In this document: in pieces, positions 1 through 8,581 of the stretch
Numbering within the stretch: the stretch's first letter is position 1
Layout: every line of letters begins with the position of its first letter
Translations under genes and position numbers: made by a program
Assembly (NCBI RefSeq): GCF_013694245.2
Contig: NZ_CP059322.2
Location: forward strand, 1,670,001-1,734,000
DNA: 64,000 nt
Direction: 5' to 3'
Source: Micromonospora ferruginea
GTDB taxonomy: Bacteria > Actinomycetota > Actinomycetes > Mycobacteriales > Micromonosporaceae
The notes under the pieces: generated by a model
Databases searched by the model: none
Seen by the model: the letters and a program-made list of their open reading frames with translations, nothing else
Told to the model about the DNA's origin: nothing

Positions 1-405
1 GACCGCGCGCCGGACGTCGAGGGCCTGCGTCGCCGTGGTGTCGGGCACCCGCTGCGGCTGCGGGACCTGACCCACGGCACCCGGCACACGCTGCTGCTCT
101 ACGCCGACGCCACGGCCGACCCGGGGGAGCTGGCCGGGTTCGCCGCCCTCTGCGCCGACGCGCGGCGGCAGGCCGGCGGCGAGCTCGACGCGTACCTGCT
201 GCTCGATCCGGACGCCGACGAGCCGCGCCTGGCCGACCCGCCGGTGCTGCGCGACGCCGACCGGCGGTTCCGCGCCGGGTACGGCCTGGCCGGCACCGGC
301 CTCTACCTGATCCGCCCGGACGGGCACGTCGGGTTCCGCGGCGCCCCGGTCGACGCGGACGCGCTGCGCAAGCACCTGCACCTGATCTTCGGCGGCGAGC
401 GGTGA
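1..405 (+). CDS. FAD-dependent aromatic hydroxylase, C-terminal fragment
   Basis: The gene enters from the left edge; only the last 134 codons are visible. The segment has the thioredoxin-like C-terminal domain found in PgaE/MhpA-type class A flavin hydroxylases, with conserved stretches such as GHPLRLRDL and LYLIRPDGHVGFRG. The FAD-binding GxGxxG and catalytic parts lie outside the window, so activity cannot be judged. It overlaps the next gene by four bases (GTGA), and the following genes encode an ABM-type monooxygenase, a P450 and a polyketide cyclase. Together these suggest a tailoring hydroxylase of an aromatic polyketide, perhaps a spore pigment. The family assignment rests on the C-terminal domain only. 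Confidence 0.7.
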   Translation, partial: DRAPDVEGLRRRGVGHPLRLRDLTHGTRHTLLLYADATADPGELAGFAALCADARRQAGGELDAYLLLDPDADEPRLADPPVLRDADRRFRAGYGLAGTGLYLIRPDGHVGFRGAPVDADALRKHLHLIFGGER

Positions 406-722
406 GCCGGGTCCGCACGGTGCTGGCGATGCGCACCCGCCAGGGCTGCGAGGAGCGCTTCGAGGCGGAGTGGCGCGCCGCCGCCGAGGAGATCCGCACC
501 CTGGACGGCTGCCTGCACCAGGACCTGATCCGCGACGCCGACGACCCGCGCGTCTACCTGGTGATCAGCGACTGGGCGGACCGGGAACGGCTGGACGCGT
601 TCGGCCGCAGCGCGCACCGCGACCGGCTGCTGCGGGTGATCCGGGAGCTGCGCGAGTCCGCGGAGCGACACACCTACCAGGTGCTGCACAGCGTGACAGG
701 CGAACCGGGGGAGGCCCGATGA
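402..722 (+). CDS. ABM / SchA-CurD-type monooxygenase-like protein
   Basis: This 106-residue protein starts at a GTG overlapping the upstream stop and ends in an ATGA overlap with the P450 gene, so the genes are translationally coupled. It has the antibiotic-biosynthesis-monooxygenase fold signature: an N-terminal strand (VRTVLAMRTRQG), a central GCLHQDLIRDADDPRVYLVI, and a SDWADRERLDAFGRS helix. Such dimeric ferredoxin-like proteins occur in type II polyketide and spore-pigment clusters (SchA/CurD relatives), where they oxidise or help fold aromatic intermediates. The exact reaction cannot be told from sequence. Confidence 0.75.
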   Translation: MSRVRTVLAMRTRQGCEERFEAEWRAAAEEIRTLDGCLHQDLIRDADDPRVYLVISDWADRERLDAFGRSAHRDRLLRVIRELRESAERHTYQVLHSVTGEPGEAR

Positions 723-1945
723 CCGAGGACGTGGTGCCGGCGGCCGAGCTGTACACGGACGCGTTCGCGGCCGATCCCTATCCCACCTTCGCCCGGCTGC
801 GCGCGCAGCGGCCGGTCTGCCCGGTCGGCTCGCCGCGGTTCGACTCGTGGCTGATCACCCGGTTCGACGACGCGCGCACCGCGCTGACCGACCCGCGGCT
901 GTCCAAGGACCTCTACGGCCCCGACCAGCACTACCTGCGAATCTTCGGCCCGAACTCGGAGGGCCTGAACCGCAACATGCTCAACTCCGACCCGCCCGAG
1001 CACACCCGCCTGCGCCGGGTCGTGTCGCAGGCGTTCGCGCCGCGGCGGATCGAGGCGCTGCGTCCCCGGGTGGCCGCGATCGTCGACCAGCTCATCGACA
1101 AGATGGTGCCGCGGGGCGAGGCGGACCTGATGCGGGAATTCGCCATCCCCCTGCCGATGACCGTCATCTGCGAGCTGCTCGGCGTGCCGCCGGCCGACCA
1201 CGACCGGGTGCTCGACTGGACCCAGGTCATCCGCACCTCCGGGTCGACCAGCCGGCCGCCGGCCGAGGAGCGGGCCGCGGTGCAGGAGGCCCAGCTCCGG
1301 CTGCACGACTACCTGGCCGACCTGGTCCGGGCCAAGCGCGCCGACCCGGCGGACGACATCATCGGCGCGCTGGTGGACGCGGTCGACCGGGACCGGACGC
1401 TGTCCGAGGCGGAGCTGGTCACCACCACGTTCCTGCTGCTGTTCGCCGGGCACCAGACCACCGCCGACTTCCTCGGCAACGCGGTGCTGGCCCTGCTCAC
1501 CCACCCGGAGCAGATGGAGCTGCTGCGCAGCACGCCGCGCCTGCTGCCGACCGCGATCGAGGAGCTGCTGCGCTTCGACGGCCCGCTGCCGGTGGCCAGC
1601 CCGCGCATCGCCACCGAGGACGTCGACTACCAGGGGGTACGCATCCCGCGCGGCGCGATCGTCGGGGTGGCGATCAACGCGGCCAACCACGATCCCGCGC
1701 ACTTCACCGATCCGGACCGGCTCGACCTGCGCCGGGTCCGGGGCCCGCACCTCGGCTTCGGTCACGGCGTGCACTACTGCCTGGGCGTCTCGCTGGCCCG
1801 GATGGAGGCGCTGCTCGCGCTCTCCGCCCTGCTGCGCCGGCTGCCCGGGCTCCGGCTCGCCGTGCCGCTCGCCGAGGTGCGCCGGCTGCCCGCCGCCTCG
1901 CCCTTCCGCGGCCTGCTGGAACTGCCGGTCGCCTTCACCGTCTAG
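719..1945 (+). CDS. Cytochrome P450
   Basis: A 408-residue bacterial class I P450. The haem-ligand motif FGHGVHYCLG places the cysteine at about residue 354. The I-helix oxygen-activation motif is AGHQTT, with Gln in place of the usual Glu of AGxET, which is common in macrolide and polyketide P450s. The K-helix ExxR is EELLR. No ferredoxin or reductase gene is adjacent, so redox partners are probably shared. The ATGA overlap with the upstream gene and the polyketide cyclase downstream make it a tailoring hydroxylase or epoxidase of the same aromatic polyketide pathway; its substrate is unknown. Confidence 0.92.
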   Translation: MTEDVVPAAELYTDAFAADPYPTFARLRAQRPVCPVGSPRFDSWLITRFDDARTALTDPRLSKDLYGPDQHYLRIFGPNSEGLNRNMLNSDPPEHTRLRRVVSQAFAPRRIEALRPRVAAIVDQLIDKMVPRGEADLMREFAIPLPMTVICELLGVPPADHDRVLDWTQVIRTSGSTSRPPAEERAAVQEAQLRLHDYLADLVRAKRADPADDIIGALVDAVDRDRTLSEAELVTTTFLLLFAGHQTTADFLGNAVLALLTHPEQMELLRSTPRLLPTAIEELLRFDGPLPVASPRIATEDVDYQGVRIPRGAIVGVAINAANHDPAHFTDPDRLDLRRVRGPHLGFGHGVHYCLGVSLARMEALLALSALLRRLPGLRLAVPLAEVRRLPAASPFRGLLELPVAFTV

Positions 1946-1971
1946 CCCGCCCACCAGTCAAGGAGCACGTC

Positions 1972-2637
1972 ATGGTCTTCCGGAACGTGATCGTCTGCCA
2001 CATGGTCCCCGGCAGCGAGGAGATCGTCGGGAACGTCTTCGGTCACTACGACCAGATCACCCGGCCCCAGGACCTCGGGGTCATCGGCCGGTACCTGCTG
2101 TCGCACCACGACCTCTACCTGCACGTGATCGAACGGGAGCAGGACCCGAGGATCTCCGGGCAGACCCGCGGGCTGCCGGCCTTCCAGAAGATCGCCGAGG
2201 AGATCGGCCCGTACGTGACGCCGTACCCGCGCTACTGGAAGAACCCGTCGGACTCGGTGGCCAAGGAGTTCTACCACTGGGCCCCGGACGGCGAGCCGCC
2301 CGCGGACACCACGCTGACCGTGATCGTGGGGCGGATCAAGCCGGGCGCCGAACCGGACGTGGCCCGGGTGTTCGGCGAGTCCGACGCCGGGTCGCTCCCG
2401 AGGGACCTGGGTGTCACCGGGCGCTGGCTCTACTCGATCGACGACGTCTACGTGCACCTGCTGGAGCAGGAGTCGTCGGCCGCCGAGGCGACCCGGAACC
2501 AGCACGCCGAGAAACCGGCCTTCGGCAAGGTGATGCAGGACCTGGGCCCGTACGTCGAGCCGTACCGGCCGGACCTCAGCCACGGCCCGCAGGACCAGGT
2601 GGCGACCGTCTTCTACCGCTGGCGCGCGCAGGACTGA
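1972..2637 (+). CDS. TcmI-family polyketide cyclase, duplicated domain
   Basis: This 221-residue protein consists of two tandem TcmI-like ferredoxin-fold units. The first runs over roughly residues 1-105 and the second over 115-221; each has a DLGV-x2-R-x-L-Y/L segment, a D-x-Y-x-H-x-x-E strand, a PAF repeat motif and a GPYV turn. TcmI relatives cyclise or aromatise polyketide chains in type II PKS pathways. Normal TcmI is about 110 residues and forms homodimers, so this is effectively a covalent dimer. The ATG at 1972 is preceded by AAGGAG seven bases upstream. It is the last gene of the operon visible in the window. Confidence 0.85.
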   Translation: MVFRNVIVCHMVPGSEEIVGNVFGHYDQITRPQDLGVIGRYLLSHHDLYLHVIEREQDPRISGQTRGLPAFQKIAEEIGPYVTPYPRYWKNPSDSVAKEFYHWAPDGEPPADTTLTVIVGRIKPGAEPDVARVFGESDAGSLPRDLGVTGRWLYSIDDVYVHLLEQESSAAEATRNQHAEKPAFGKVMQDLGPYVEPYRPDLSHGPQDQVATVFYRWRAQD

Positions 2638-2709
2638 TCCGGCGGAGAAACCGCTCCCCGACGCACCCCCGTGGGCCAGGCTGAGACCGGAGGCGTACGG
2701 GGGTGTCGG

Positions 2710-3072
2710 GTGTCGACCAAGCAGATCATCCAGCACGTCGGGGCGTTGCTGGACCTGGCCGGGGTGCTGGTCATCGCGGTGGGCGTCGCGGTCGCCTCGG
2801 TGGTGTTCGCGGTGCGGTGCGGTCGCTCCCGGCAGGTGGTGCCGCACTACCGGGCGTTCCGGCAGGGGGTGGGGCGGGCCATCCTGCTCGGCCTGGAGTT
2901 CCTGGTCGGCGGCGACATCATCCGTACGGTCGCGGTGTCGCCCACGTTCACCAGCGTCGGCGTGCTGGCGCTGATCGTGCTGGTCCGGACGTTCCTGAGC
3001 TTCTCGCTGGAGGTGGAGCTGGACGGCCGCTGGCCCTGGCAGGGCAAGCCCCCGGTCGCCCCGTCCGGCTGA
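2710..3072 (+). CDS. DUF1622 small membrane protein
   Basis: About 120 residues with three predicted membrane helices (near residues 10-33, 58-75 and 82-100). It carries the DUF1622 signature: LLGLEFLVGGDIIRTVAV followed by RTFLSFSLEVELDGRWPW. Function is unknown; members are small integral membrane proteins found across bacteria. The GTG at 2710 was chosen because the family begins near STKQIIQHVG and a G-rich element lies just upstream; a longer in-frame start at 2671 is possible. It stands alone after the polyketide operon. Confidence 0.75.
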   Translation: MSTKQIIQHVGALLDLAGVLVIAVGVAVASVVFAVRCGRSRQVVPHYRAFRQGVGRAILLGLEFLVGGDIIRTVAVSPTFTSVGVLALIVLVRTFLSFSLEVELDGRWPWQGKPPVAPSG

Positions 3073-3125
3073 CCCGCCGGACGTGAGATGTATTGCTGGT
3101 CGACACGTGTCCGCAGGTGAGAGGT

Positions 3126-3154
3126 TTGATCCCGACTCACCGGGTCACTGATAC
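3126..3154 (+). promoter_or_regulatory. Putative promoter of the small gene at 3183
   Basis: TTGATC (3126-3131) and TGATAC (3149-3154) are separated by 17 bases, a good match to a vegetative sigma promoter, and lie about 30 bases upstream of the GTG at 3183. This is prediction from sequence only. Confidence 0.4.
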
Positions 3155-3182
3155 CGGGAGTGCCGACGGAAGGGGAACACCG

Positions 3183-3461
3183 GTGCCCGAGACGAACCGG
3201 ACCAGGTCCAGTCAGGACGCCGCGCTGCCTCGCGGCGTCACCGACCCGCTGCTGTGGCGTTCCGCCTACGACGTGGCCGCCGCGCACCGGCCGGACGCCG
3301 CCGGCCGGTGCTCCAGCCTGCTCTGCGCCGGCCGGCCGGCGCCCTGCGAGCCGTTGGAGGCCGCGCGCCGGGCGATGCGCCTGGCCGGGGACGCCGACCA
3401 GCGCGCCGACCACGGTGAGCGGGCGGGTCGGGTCGCCGGGCAGCGGCGACGGGCCGCCTGA
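3183..3461 (+). CDS. Small hypothetical protein
   Basis: A 92-residue protein starting at GTG 3183 after a GGAAGGGG ribosome-binding site. It is rich in Arg and Ala with four cysteines in CSSLLCAGRPAPC. No domain is recognised. Codon usage matches neighbouring genes, and the well-placed promoter and RBS support expression. The cysteine cluster could bind a metal, but nothing else supports this. Confidence 0.55.
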   Translation: MPETNRTRSSQDAALPRGVTDPLLWRSAYDVAAAHRPDAAGRCSSLLCAGRPAPCEPLEAARRAMRLAGDADQRADHGERAGRVAGQRRRAA

Positions 3462-3556
3462 TCGCCCCCGGGCGCCGGGCGGTTCGAACCATGGCCGCCC
3501 CGCTTCCGTGTTTATGATCGACAACTCGGTCGGAATGCGGGAGATGAGGAGGGTTC

Positions 3557-4534
3557 GTGACCGTCGACGCCCACGCGTTCTGGCTTCGCGCCCCCGGTGA
3601 GGGCGAGATCCGCCCGGTGCGCCTCGACCCGCCGGGCCCCGGCGAGGTGCTGGTACGCACCCGGTTCTCCGGCGTCAGCCGGGGCACCGAGACACTGGTC
3701 TTCACCGGCCGCGTCCCCGCCGACCAGTACGCGACCATGCGCGCGCCCCACCAGGAGGGCGACTTCCCGGCCCCGGTCAAGTACGGCTACCTCAACGTGG
3801 GCACGGTCGAGGCCGGCCCGGCGGAGCTGCGCGGCCGGACCGTGTTCTGCCTGTACCCGCACCAGAGCGCGTACGTGGTCCCGGCCGAGGCCGTGGTGGT
3901 CGTGCCGGACGGCGTACCGGCGGAACGCGCCGTGCTGGCCGGCACCGTGGAGACCGCGGTGAACGCGCTCTGGGACGCCGCGCCGCTGGTCGGCGACCGG
4001 GTCACCGTGATCGGTGGCGGGATGGTCGGGTGCGGCGTGGCCGCCCTGCTGGCCCGGTTCCCCGGCGTCCGGGTCGAGCTGGTCGACGCCGACCCGGCCC
4101 GCGCCGGGGTGGCCGACGCGCTCGGCGTCGACTTCGCCCTGCCCACCGACGCGACCGGGGACCGTGACCTGGTGGTGCACGCCAGCGCCAGCGCCGACGG
4201 GCTGCAACGCGGCCTGGACCTGCTCCGCCCGGAGGGCACCGTGCTGGAGCTGAGCTGGTACGGCGACCGCCCGGTCACCCTCGCGCTCGGCGGCGCGTTC
4301 CACTCCCGACGGCTCGGCATCCGCAGCAGTCAGGTCGGCACCGTCTCGCCCCGGCGCGCCGACCGCGGCTACGCCGACCGGCTCGCCCTCGCCCTGGACC
4401 TGCTGGCCGACCCGGCGTTCGACGCGCTGCTCACCGGCCGGTCCCGCTTCACCGACCTGCCCGACGTGCTGGACCGGCTCGCCTCGGGCCGGCTGCCGGC
4501 GCTCTGCCATCTCATCACCTACGGCGAGGAGTGA
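3557..4534 (+). CDS. Medium-chain dehydrogenase/reductase
   Basis: A 325-residue MDR-superfamily protein. The N-terminal GroES-like part contains [20 protein letters not shown], and the Rossmann domain has [16 protein letters not shown] near residues 153-168. The GHE zinc-binding segment of zinc alcohol dehydrogenases is absent, so it may be a zinc-independent oxidoreductase. The GTG start follows GAGGAGGG. The stop overlaps the next gene region. As first gene of a seven-gene operon with pterin/flavin-type enzymes, it probably oxidises or reduces a side-chain alcohol or carbonyl of the pathway intermediate, analogous to sepiapterin-type reduction; that role is inferred. Confidence 0.8.
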   Translation: MTVDAHAFWLRAPGEGEIRPVRLDPPGPGEVLVRTRFSGVSRGTETLVFTGRVPADQYATMRAPHQEGDFPAPVKYGYLNVGTVEAGPAELRGRTVFCLYPHQSAYVVPAEAVVVVPDGVPAERAVLAGTVETAVNALWDAAPLVGDRVTVIGGGMVGCGVAALLARFPGVRVELVDADPARAGVADALGVDFALPTDATGDRDLVVHASASADGLQRGLDLLRPEGTVLELSWYGDRPVTLALGGAFHSRRLGIRSSQVGTVSPRRADRGYADRLALALDLLADPAFDALLTGRSRFTDLPDVLDRLASGRLPALCHLITYGEE

Positions 4535-4536
4535 TC

Positions 4537-4935
4537 GTGTTCAGCGTGACCGTCCGGGACCACATGATGGTCGCCCACAGTTTCCGCGGCGAGGTCTTCG
4601 GCCCGGCCCAGCGGCTGCACGGCGCGACCTTCGTCGTCGACGCCACGTTCCGCCGGCCGGAGCTGGACGCCGACGGGATCGTGGTCGACATCGGGCTGGC
4701 CACCGAGCAGCTCCGGGCCGTGCTCGGCGAGCTGACCTACCGCAACCTGGACGACGAGCCGGCCTTCGCCGGGGTGAACACCACCACCGAGGTGCTGGCC
4801 CGCACCGTCGCCGACCGGCTCGCCGACGCGGTGCACGCCGGCCGGCTGGGGGAGGGGGCGCGGGGGCTCGCCGGGATCACCGTCACCCTGCACGAGTCGC
4901 ACGTCGCGTGGGCGAGCTACGAGCGGTCGCTGTGA
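4537..4935 (+). CDS. 6-pyruvoyl-tetrahydropterin synthase / QueD-like protein
   Basis: A protein of about 132 residues of the T-fold 6-PTPS family: an N-terminal strand with VAHSF, a RLHGATF segment, and a C-terminal [12 protein letters not shown] where the Glu would bind the pterin or pyrimidine ring. Typical QueD/PTPS has HGHxY, giving two of three zinc ligands; here the second His is replaced (HGATF), and the usual catalytic Cys is not evident, so the chemistry may differ. GTG 4537 is preferred over GTG 4531 because GAGGAG then sits at proper spacing. It lies in the operon with GTP cyclohydrolase II. Confidence 0.75.
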   Translation: MFSVTVRDHMMVAHSFRGEVFGPAQRLHGATFVVDATFRRPELDADGIVVDIGLATEQLRAVLGELTYRNLDDEPAFAGVNTTTEVLARTVADRLADAVHAGRLGEGARGLAGITVTLHESHVAWASYERSL

Positions 4936-4939
4936 CCGG

Positions 4940-5977
4940 ATGACCACGGTCCACGTGGTGCTGCCGGGCGACATCGACGACCCGGTGAACCCCAGCGGCG
5001 GCAACGCCTACGACCGGCAGGTCTGCCGCGGGTTGGCGGCGCTCGGCTGGACCGTGCGCGAGCACCAGGTGCCGGGCGGCTGGCCACGGCCGGGGGAGCC
5101 GGAGCGGGCCGCGCTGGGCGGGCTGCTCGGCGGGCTGCCCGACGGCGCGACCGTGCTGCTCGACGGCCTGGTCGCCTCCACCGTGCCGGACGTGCTCGCC
5201 CCGCACGCCGCGCGGCTGCGCCTGGTGGTGCTGGTGCACCTGCCGATCGAGGGCGAGACCGAGCGGCGGGCCCTCGACGCGGCGACCGTGGTGGTCGCCA
5301 CCAGCGAGTGGACCCGCCGGCGGCTGCTGGCGCGCTACCCGCTCGCCCCCGACCGGGTGACCGTCGCGCCGCCCGGCGTCGACCCGGCGCCGGTCGCCGC
5401 CGGCACCCCCGACGGGGGGCGGCTGCTCTGCGTCGCGGCGGTCACCCCGGTCAAGGGCCACGACGTGCTGGCCGCGGCGCTCGCCGAGGTCGCCGACCTG
5501 GGCTGGACCTGCGACTGGATCGGCCCGCTCGACCGGGACCCGGCGTTCGTCGACCGGCTGCGCGAGCGGCTCGGCGGGACCGGGCTGGCCGACCGGGTCC
5601 GGCTGGCCGGCCCGCGCGCCGCGGCGGAGCTGGCCGGCGCGTACGCCGCCGCCGATCTGCTGGTCCAGCCGTCCCGGCGGGAGACGTACGGCATGGTGGT
5701 CACCGAGGCGCTGGCCCGGGGCGTACCGGTGCTGGCCGCCGACACCGGCGGCCTGCCGGCCACGCTCGGGCACGCACCCGGCGGTGACCGGCCCGGCCTC
5801 CTGGTGCCGCCGGACGATCCGGGCGCGACCGCCGCCGCGCTGCGCCGCTGGCTCACCGATCCCGGCCTGCGGGACCGGCTGCGTCGCGCCGCCCGGCGGC
5901 GGCGGGACACCCTCACCGGCTGGCCGGTCACCGTGGACCGGTTGGCAACGGCATTGAAGGAGGCGACCGCGGCATGA
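4940..5977 (+). CDS. GT4-family glycosyltransferase
   Basis: A 345-residue GT-B glycosyltransferase. The N-terminal domain starts with VHVVLPGDIDD and an SGGNAYDR nucleotide-sugar family loop; the C-terminal domain shows AVTPVKGHD, QPSRRETYGMVVTEALARG (the E-x7-E donor-binding motif) and PVLAADTGGLP. It should transfer a sugar from a nucleotide donor with retention of configuration. The start is five bases after the PTPS-like gene and the end overlaps the methyltransferase by ATGA. In this operon it would glycosylate the pterin- or pyrimidine-like product; the acceptor is an inference. Confidence 0.85.
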   Translation: MTTVHVVLPGDIDDPVNPSGGNAYDRQVCRGLAALGWTVREHQVPGGWPRPGEPERAALGGLLGGLPDGATVLLDGLVASTVPDVLAPHAARLRLVVLVHLPIEGETERRALDAATVVVATSEWTRRRLLARYPLAPDRVTVAPPGVDPAPVAAGTPDGGRLLCVAAVTPVKGHDVLAAALAEVADLGWTCDWIGPLDRDPAFVDRLRERLGGTGLADRVRLAGPRAAAELAGAYAAADLLVQPSRRETYGMVVTEALARGVPVLAADTGGLPATLGHAPGGDRPGLLVPPDDPGATAAALRRWLTDPGLRDRLRRAARRRRDTLTGWPVTVDRLATALKEATAA

Positions 5978-6780
5978 CCACCTCACTCCCACCCGGCTTC
6001 GCGGACTGGCTGCGGCTGCGCGAGCCGGCCGACGCGGCCGCCCGCTCGGTCGAGCTGGCCGACGCGGCCCGCGACCGGCTGCCCGCCGACCGTCCGCTGG
6101 TCGTGCACGACCTGGGCAGCGGCACCGGCTCGATGGCCCGCTGGCTCGCCCCCCGGCTGCCCGGCCCGCAGCACTGGGTGCTGCACGAGCGCGACCAGGC
6201 GCTGCTGGCGCTGGCCGGCGGCGGGCTCACCGCCGCCGACGGGGCTCCGGTCACAGTGACCACCCGAGGCTCGGACATCACCCGGCTGACCGCCGACGAC
6301 CTGGCCGACGCCCACCTGGTCACCGCGTCGGCGCTGCTGGACATGCTCACCGCCGACGAGATCGACCGGATGGTGGCGGCGTGCGCCGGCCACCCGACGC
6401 TGTTCGCGCTCACCGTGTCCGGCCGGGCCGAGTTCACCCCGGCCGACCCGCTCGACCGCGAGCTGGCCGACGCGTTCAACGCCCACCAGCGGCGCACCGT
6501 CGGCGGCCGGACCCTGCTCGGGCCGGACGCGGTGGCGGCCACCGTGGCCGCGTTCGGCCGGCACGGCGTCGAGGTGGCGGTGCGGCCCAGCCCGTGGCGG
6601 CTCGGCCCGGCGCAGGCCGCGCTGACCGCCGAGTGGCTGACCGGGTGGGTCGAGGCGGCCGTCGAGGAACACCCGCATCTGGCCGGGCCCGCCCGGACGT
6701 ATACCCAGTGGCGGCTCGACGAGGTCGCCGCCGGCCGGGTCGAGGTGGTGCTGCACCACGCCGACCTGCTCGCCGGCTGA
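5974..6780 (+). CDS. SAM-dependent methyltransferase
   Basis: A 268-residue class I methyltransferase. Motif I is VVHDLGSGTGSMARWLA near residues 43-59, and a later acidic stretch DLADAHLVTASALLDML corresponds to the region after motif III. The ATGA overlap with the glycosyltransferase gene shows translational coupling. Methylation of the sugar or the heterocycle is likely in this pathway. The family has no closer assignment that I can make. Confidence 0.8.
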   Translation: MTTSLPPGFADWLRLREPADAAARSVELADAARDRLPADRPLVVHDLGSGTGSMARWLAPRLPGPQHWVLHERDQALLALAGGGLTAADGAPVTVTTRGSDITRLTADDLADAHLVTASALLDMLTADEIDRMVAACAGHPTLFALTVSGRAEFTPADPLDRELADAFNAHQRRTVGGRTLLGPDAVAATVAAFGRHGVEVAVRPSPWRLGPAQAALTAEWLTGWVEAAVEEHPHLAGPARTYTQWRLDEVAAGRVEVVLHHADLLAG

Positions 6781-6830
6781 ACCGTACGGCCCGCCGACAC
6801 GTGACATCCGGTGGGAACGAGGAGGACCGC

Positions 6831-7883
6831 TTGTCACACGTCGCCGTCGCCGTAGCCGTGCCGCCCAGGCCGGCGCCCGTCACCGTGGCGCCGGTCGTGC
6901 CGCCCGGGCCGGCGTCGGGCGCCGCGTCCGCGCCGGAGCCCGTCCGGGCCCGCGCGGTCCGGCGCGGCGCGGCGTGGGCACGCCCGGCCGCCGGGCTGGT
7001 CGTGCTCGCGGCGCTGGTCGCCGCCGTGGGCACCGGCCCGTTCCTGGCCGGCCTGCGGCTGATCGACGCGCCCGCGCTCGCCGCCGCGCTGGGCATCGGC
7101 GTGGTCACCACCGTCTGCTGCGCCTGGCGCTGGTCGCTGGTCGCCGGCGGGCTGGGCGTACGGCTGCCGATGCGGGCCGCGGTGGCGCACTGCTACCGGG
7201 CGGTCTTCCTCAACTCCACCCTGCCCGGCGGGGTGCTCGGCGACGTGCACCGCGCGGTGCGGCACGGCCGGGACGCCGGTGACCTGGCCCGGGGCGTACG
7301 CGCCGTGGTGTGGGAGCGCACCGCCGGGCAGGTGGTGCAGTTGGTCATCGCGGTGGCGGTGCTGGCCGCGTTCCCGTCCCCGGTGCGCCCGTACCTCCCG
7401 GCGGTGGCCGCCGTCGGCGCGGTGGCCGCGGTGGCGCTGGTGCTGGCCGCCCGCGCGGTGCCGCGCTCCGGGGCGTCCCGGCTGGCCCGGGCGGCCCGCA
7501 CCGCGGTCGCCGACGTCCGCTCCGGGCTGCTGGCCCGCCGGACCTGGGCCGGCGTGGTGATCGCCTCGACCCTGGTGTTCGCCGGCCACCTGGCCACGTT
7601 CATGGTGGCGGCGCGCACGGCGGGGACCGACGCCCCGCTGTCCCGCCTGCTACCGCTCACCCTGCTCGCCCTGCTGGCCATGGCCCTGCCGCTCAACGTG
7701 GGCGGCTTCGGGCCGCGCGAGGGGGTGGCCGCCTGGGCGTTCGCCGCCGCCGGCCTGACCGCCGCGCAGGGTGTGGCCACCGGCACGGTCTACGGCGCGC
7801 TGGTCCTGGTGGCCAGCCTGCCCGGCGCGGTGGTGCTGCTGGCGCGTCGGCTGCCCCGGCGGGAGCCCGGCAACTGTCGGTGA
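6831..7883 (+). CDS. Flippase-like membrane protein (UPF0104 / LPG-synthase TM type)
   Basis: A 350-residue polytopic membrane protein. After a proline-rich cytosolic N-terminus it has about seven to eight hydrophobic segments from residue 60 onward. The NSTLPGGVLGDVHRA loop and NVGGFGPREG near the C-terminus match the lysylphosphatidylglycerol synthase transmembrane/UPF0104 family; no catalytic aminoacyl-transfer domain is present. The TTG at 6831 follows GGAGG by five bases; a GTG at 6801 is in frame but has no good site. In this operon it may move a lipid-linked or glycosylated product across the membrane. Confidence 0.75.
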   Translation: MSHVAVAVAVPPRPAPVTVAPVVPPGPASGAASAPEPVRARAVRRGAAWARPAAGLVVLAALVAAVGTGPFLAGLRLIDAPALAAALGIGVVTTVCCAWRWSLVAGGLGVRLPMRAAVAHCYRAVFLNSTLPGGVLGDVHRAVRHGRDAGDLARGVRAVVWERTAGQVVQLVIAVAVLAAFPSPVRPYLPAVAAVGAVAAVALVLAARAVPRSGASRLARAARTAVADVRSGLLARRTWAGVVIASTLVFAGHLATFMVAARTAGTDAPLSRLLPLTLLALLAMALPLNVGGFGPREGVAAWAFAAAGLTAAQGVATGTVYGALVLVASLPGAVVLLARRLPRREPGNCR

Positions 7884-7951
7884 TCCCGCATACGGTGAGG
7901 GTGCGAGGTGTGTGTCGCCGGGTCAGCCCGGCGACCGGACGGAGGAGAACC

Positions 7952-8581
7952 ATGGACGAAACCCTGCCCACCGCGACGGTCCGGACCCGGGTCTCGGTCC
8001 CGCTCCGGTTCCCCGACGGCTACGGCACCACCGCCCTGGTGCACACCTTCCACGGCCTGGTGGACGGCCGCGAGCACCTGGCGTTCGGGCTGGGCGAGCA
8101 CGGCAGGGCCGACCCGCCGCTGGTGCGCCCGCACAGCGAGTGCCTCACCGGTGACGTGTTCGGCAGCCAGCGCTGCGACTGCGGTCCGCAGTTGCGCGAG
8201 GCGGTCGAGCGGATCGCCGAGGCCGGCGGCTACCTGCTCTACCTGCGCCAGGAGGGGCGGGGCATCGGCCTCTACGCCAAGCTCGACGCGTACGCCCTGC
8301 AGGACGGCGGCCTCGACACGTACGAGGCGAACCTGGCGCTGGGCCGGGGCGCCGACGAGCGGGACTACACGGTGGCCGCGCAGATGCTCGCCGCGCTGGG
8401 CGTGGACCGGGTGGCGCTGCTCAGCAACAACCCGGACAAGGCGGCCCAACTCGACCGCCTCGGCGTCACGGTGGCCGACCGGGTGGTCACCGGCGTGCAC
8501 CTGTCCCCGGCCAACGCCGACTACCTGGCGGCCAAGGTCAGTCGCGCCGACCACGCCCTCGACCTGCCGTTCGTGCCGTGA
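7952..8581 (+). CDS. ribA: GTP cyclohydrolase II
   Basis: A 209-residue GTP cyclohydrolase II without a fused RibB half. Zinc ligands are C64, C75 and C77 in SECLTGDVFGSQRCDCG. The GTP-binding RQEGRGIGL and ALQDGGLDTYEANLALG are intact, and Y114 corresponds to E. coli RibA Tyr105, whose loss in some Streptomyces paralogues diverts the product to the formylamino-pyrimidine. So normal release of formate and pyrophosphate is expected, giving 2,5-diamino-6-ribosylamino-pyrimidinone phosphate. ATG 7952 has GGAGGAG upstream. Its setting with a glycosyltransferase, methyltransferase and flippase rather than rib genes suggests a secondary-pathway copy. Confidence 0.9.
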   Translation: MDETLPTATVRTRVSVPLRFPDGYGTTALVHTFHGLVDGREHLAFGLGEHGRADPPLVRPHSECLTGDVFGSQRCDCGPQLREAVERIAEAGGYLLYLRQEGRGIGLYAKLDAYALQDGGLDTYEANLALGRGADERDYTVAAQMLAALGVDRVALLSNNPDKAAQLDRLGVTVADRVVTGVHLSPANADYLAAKVSRADHALDLPFVP

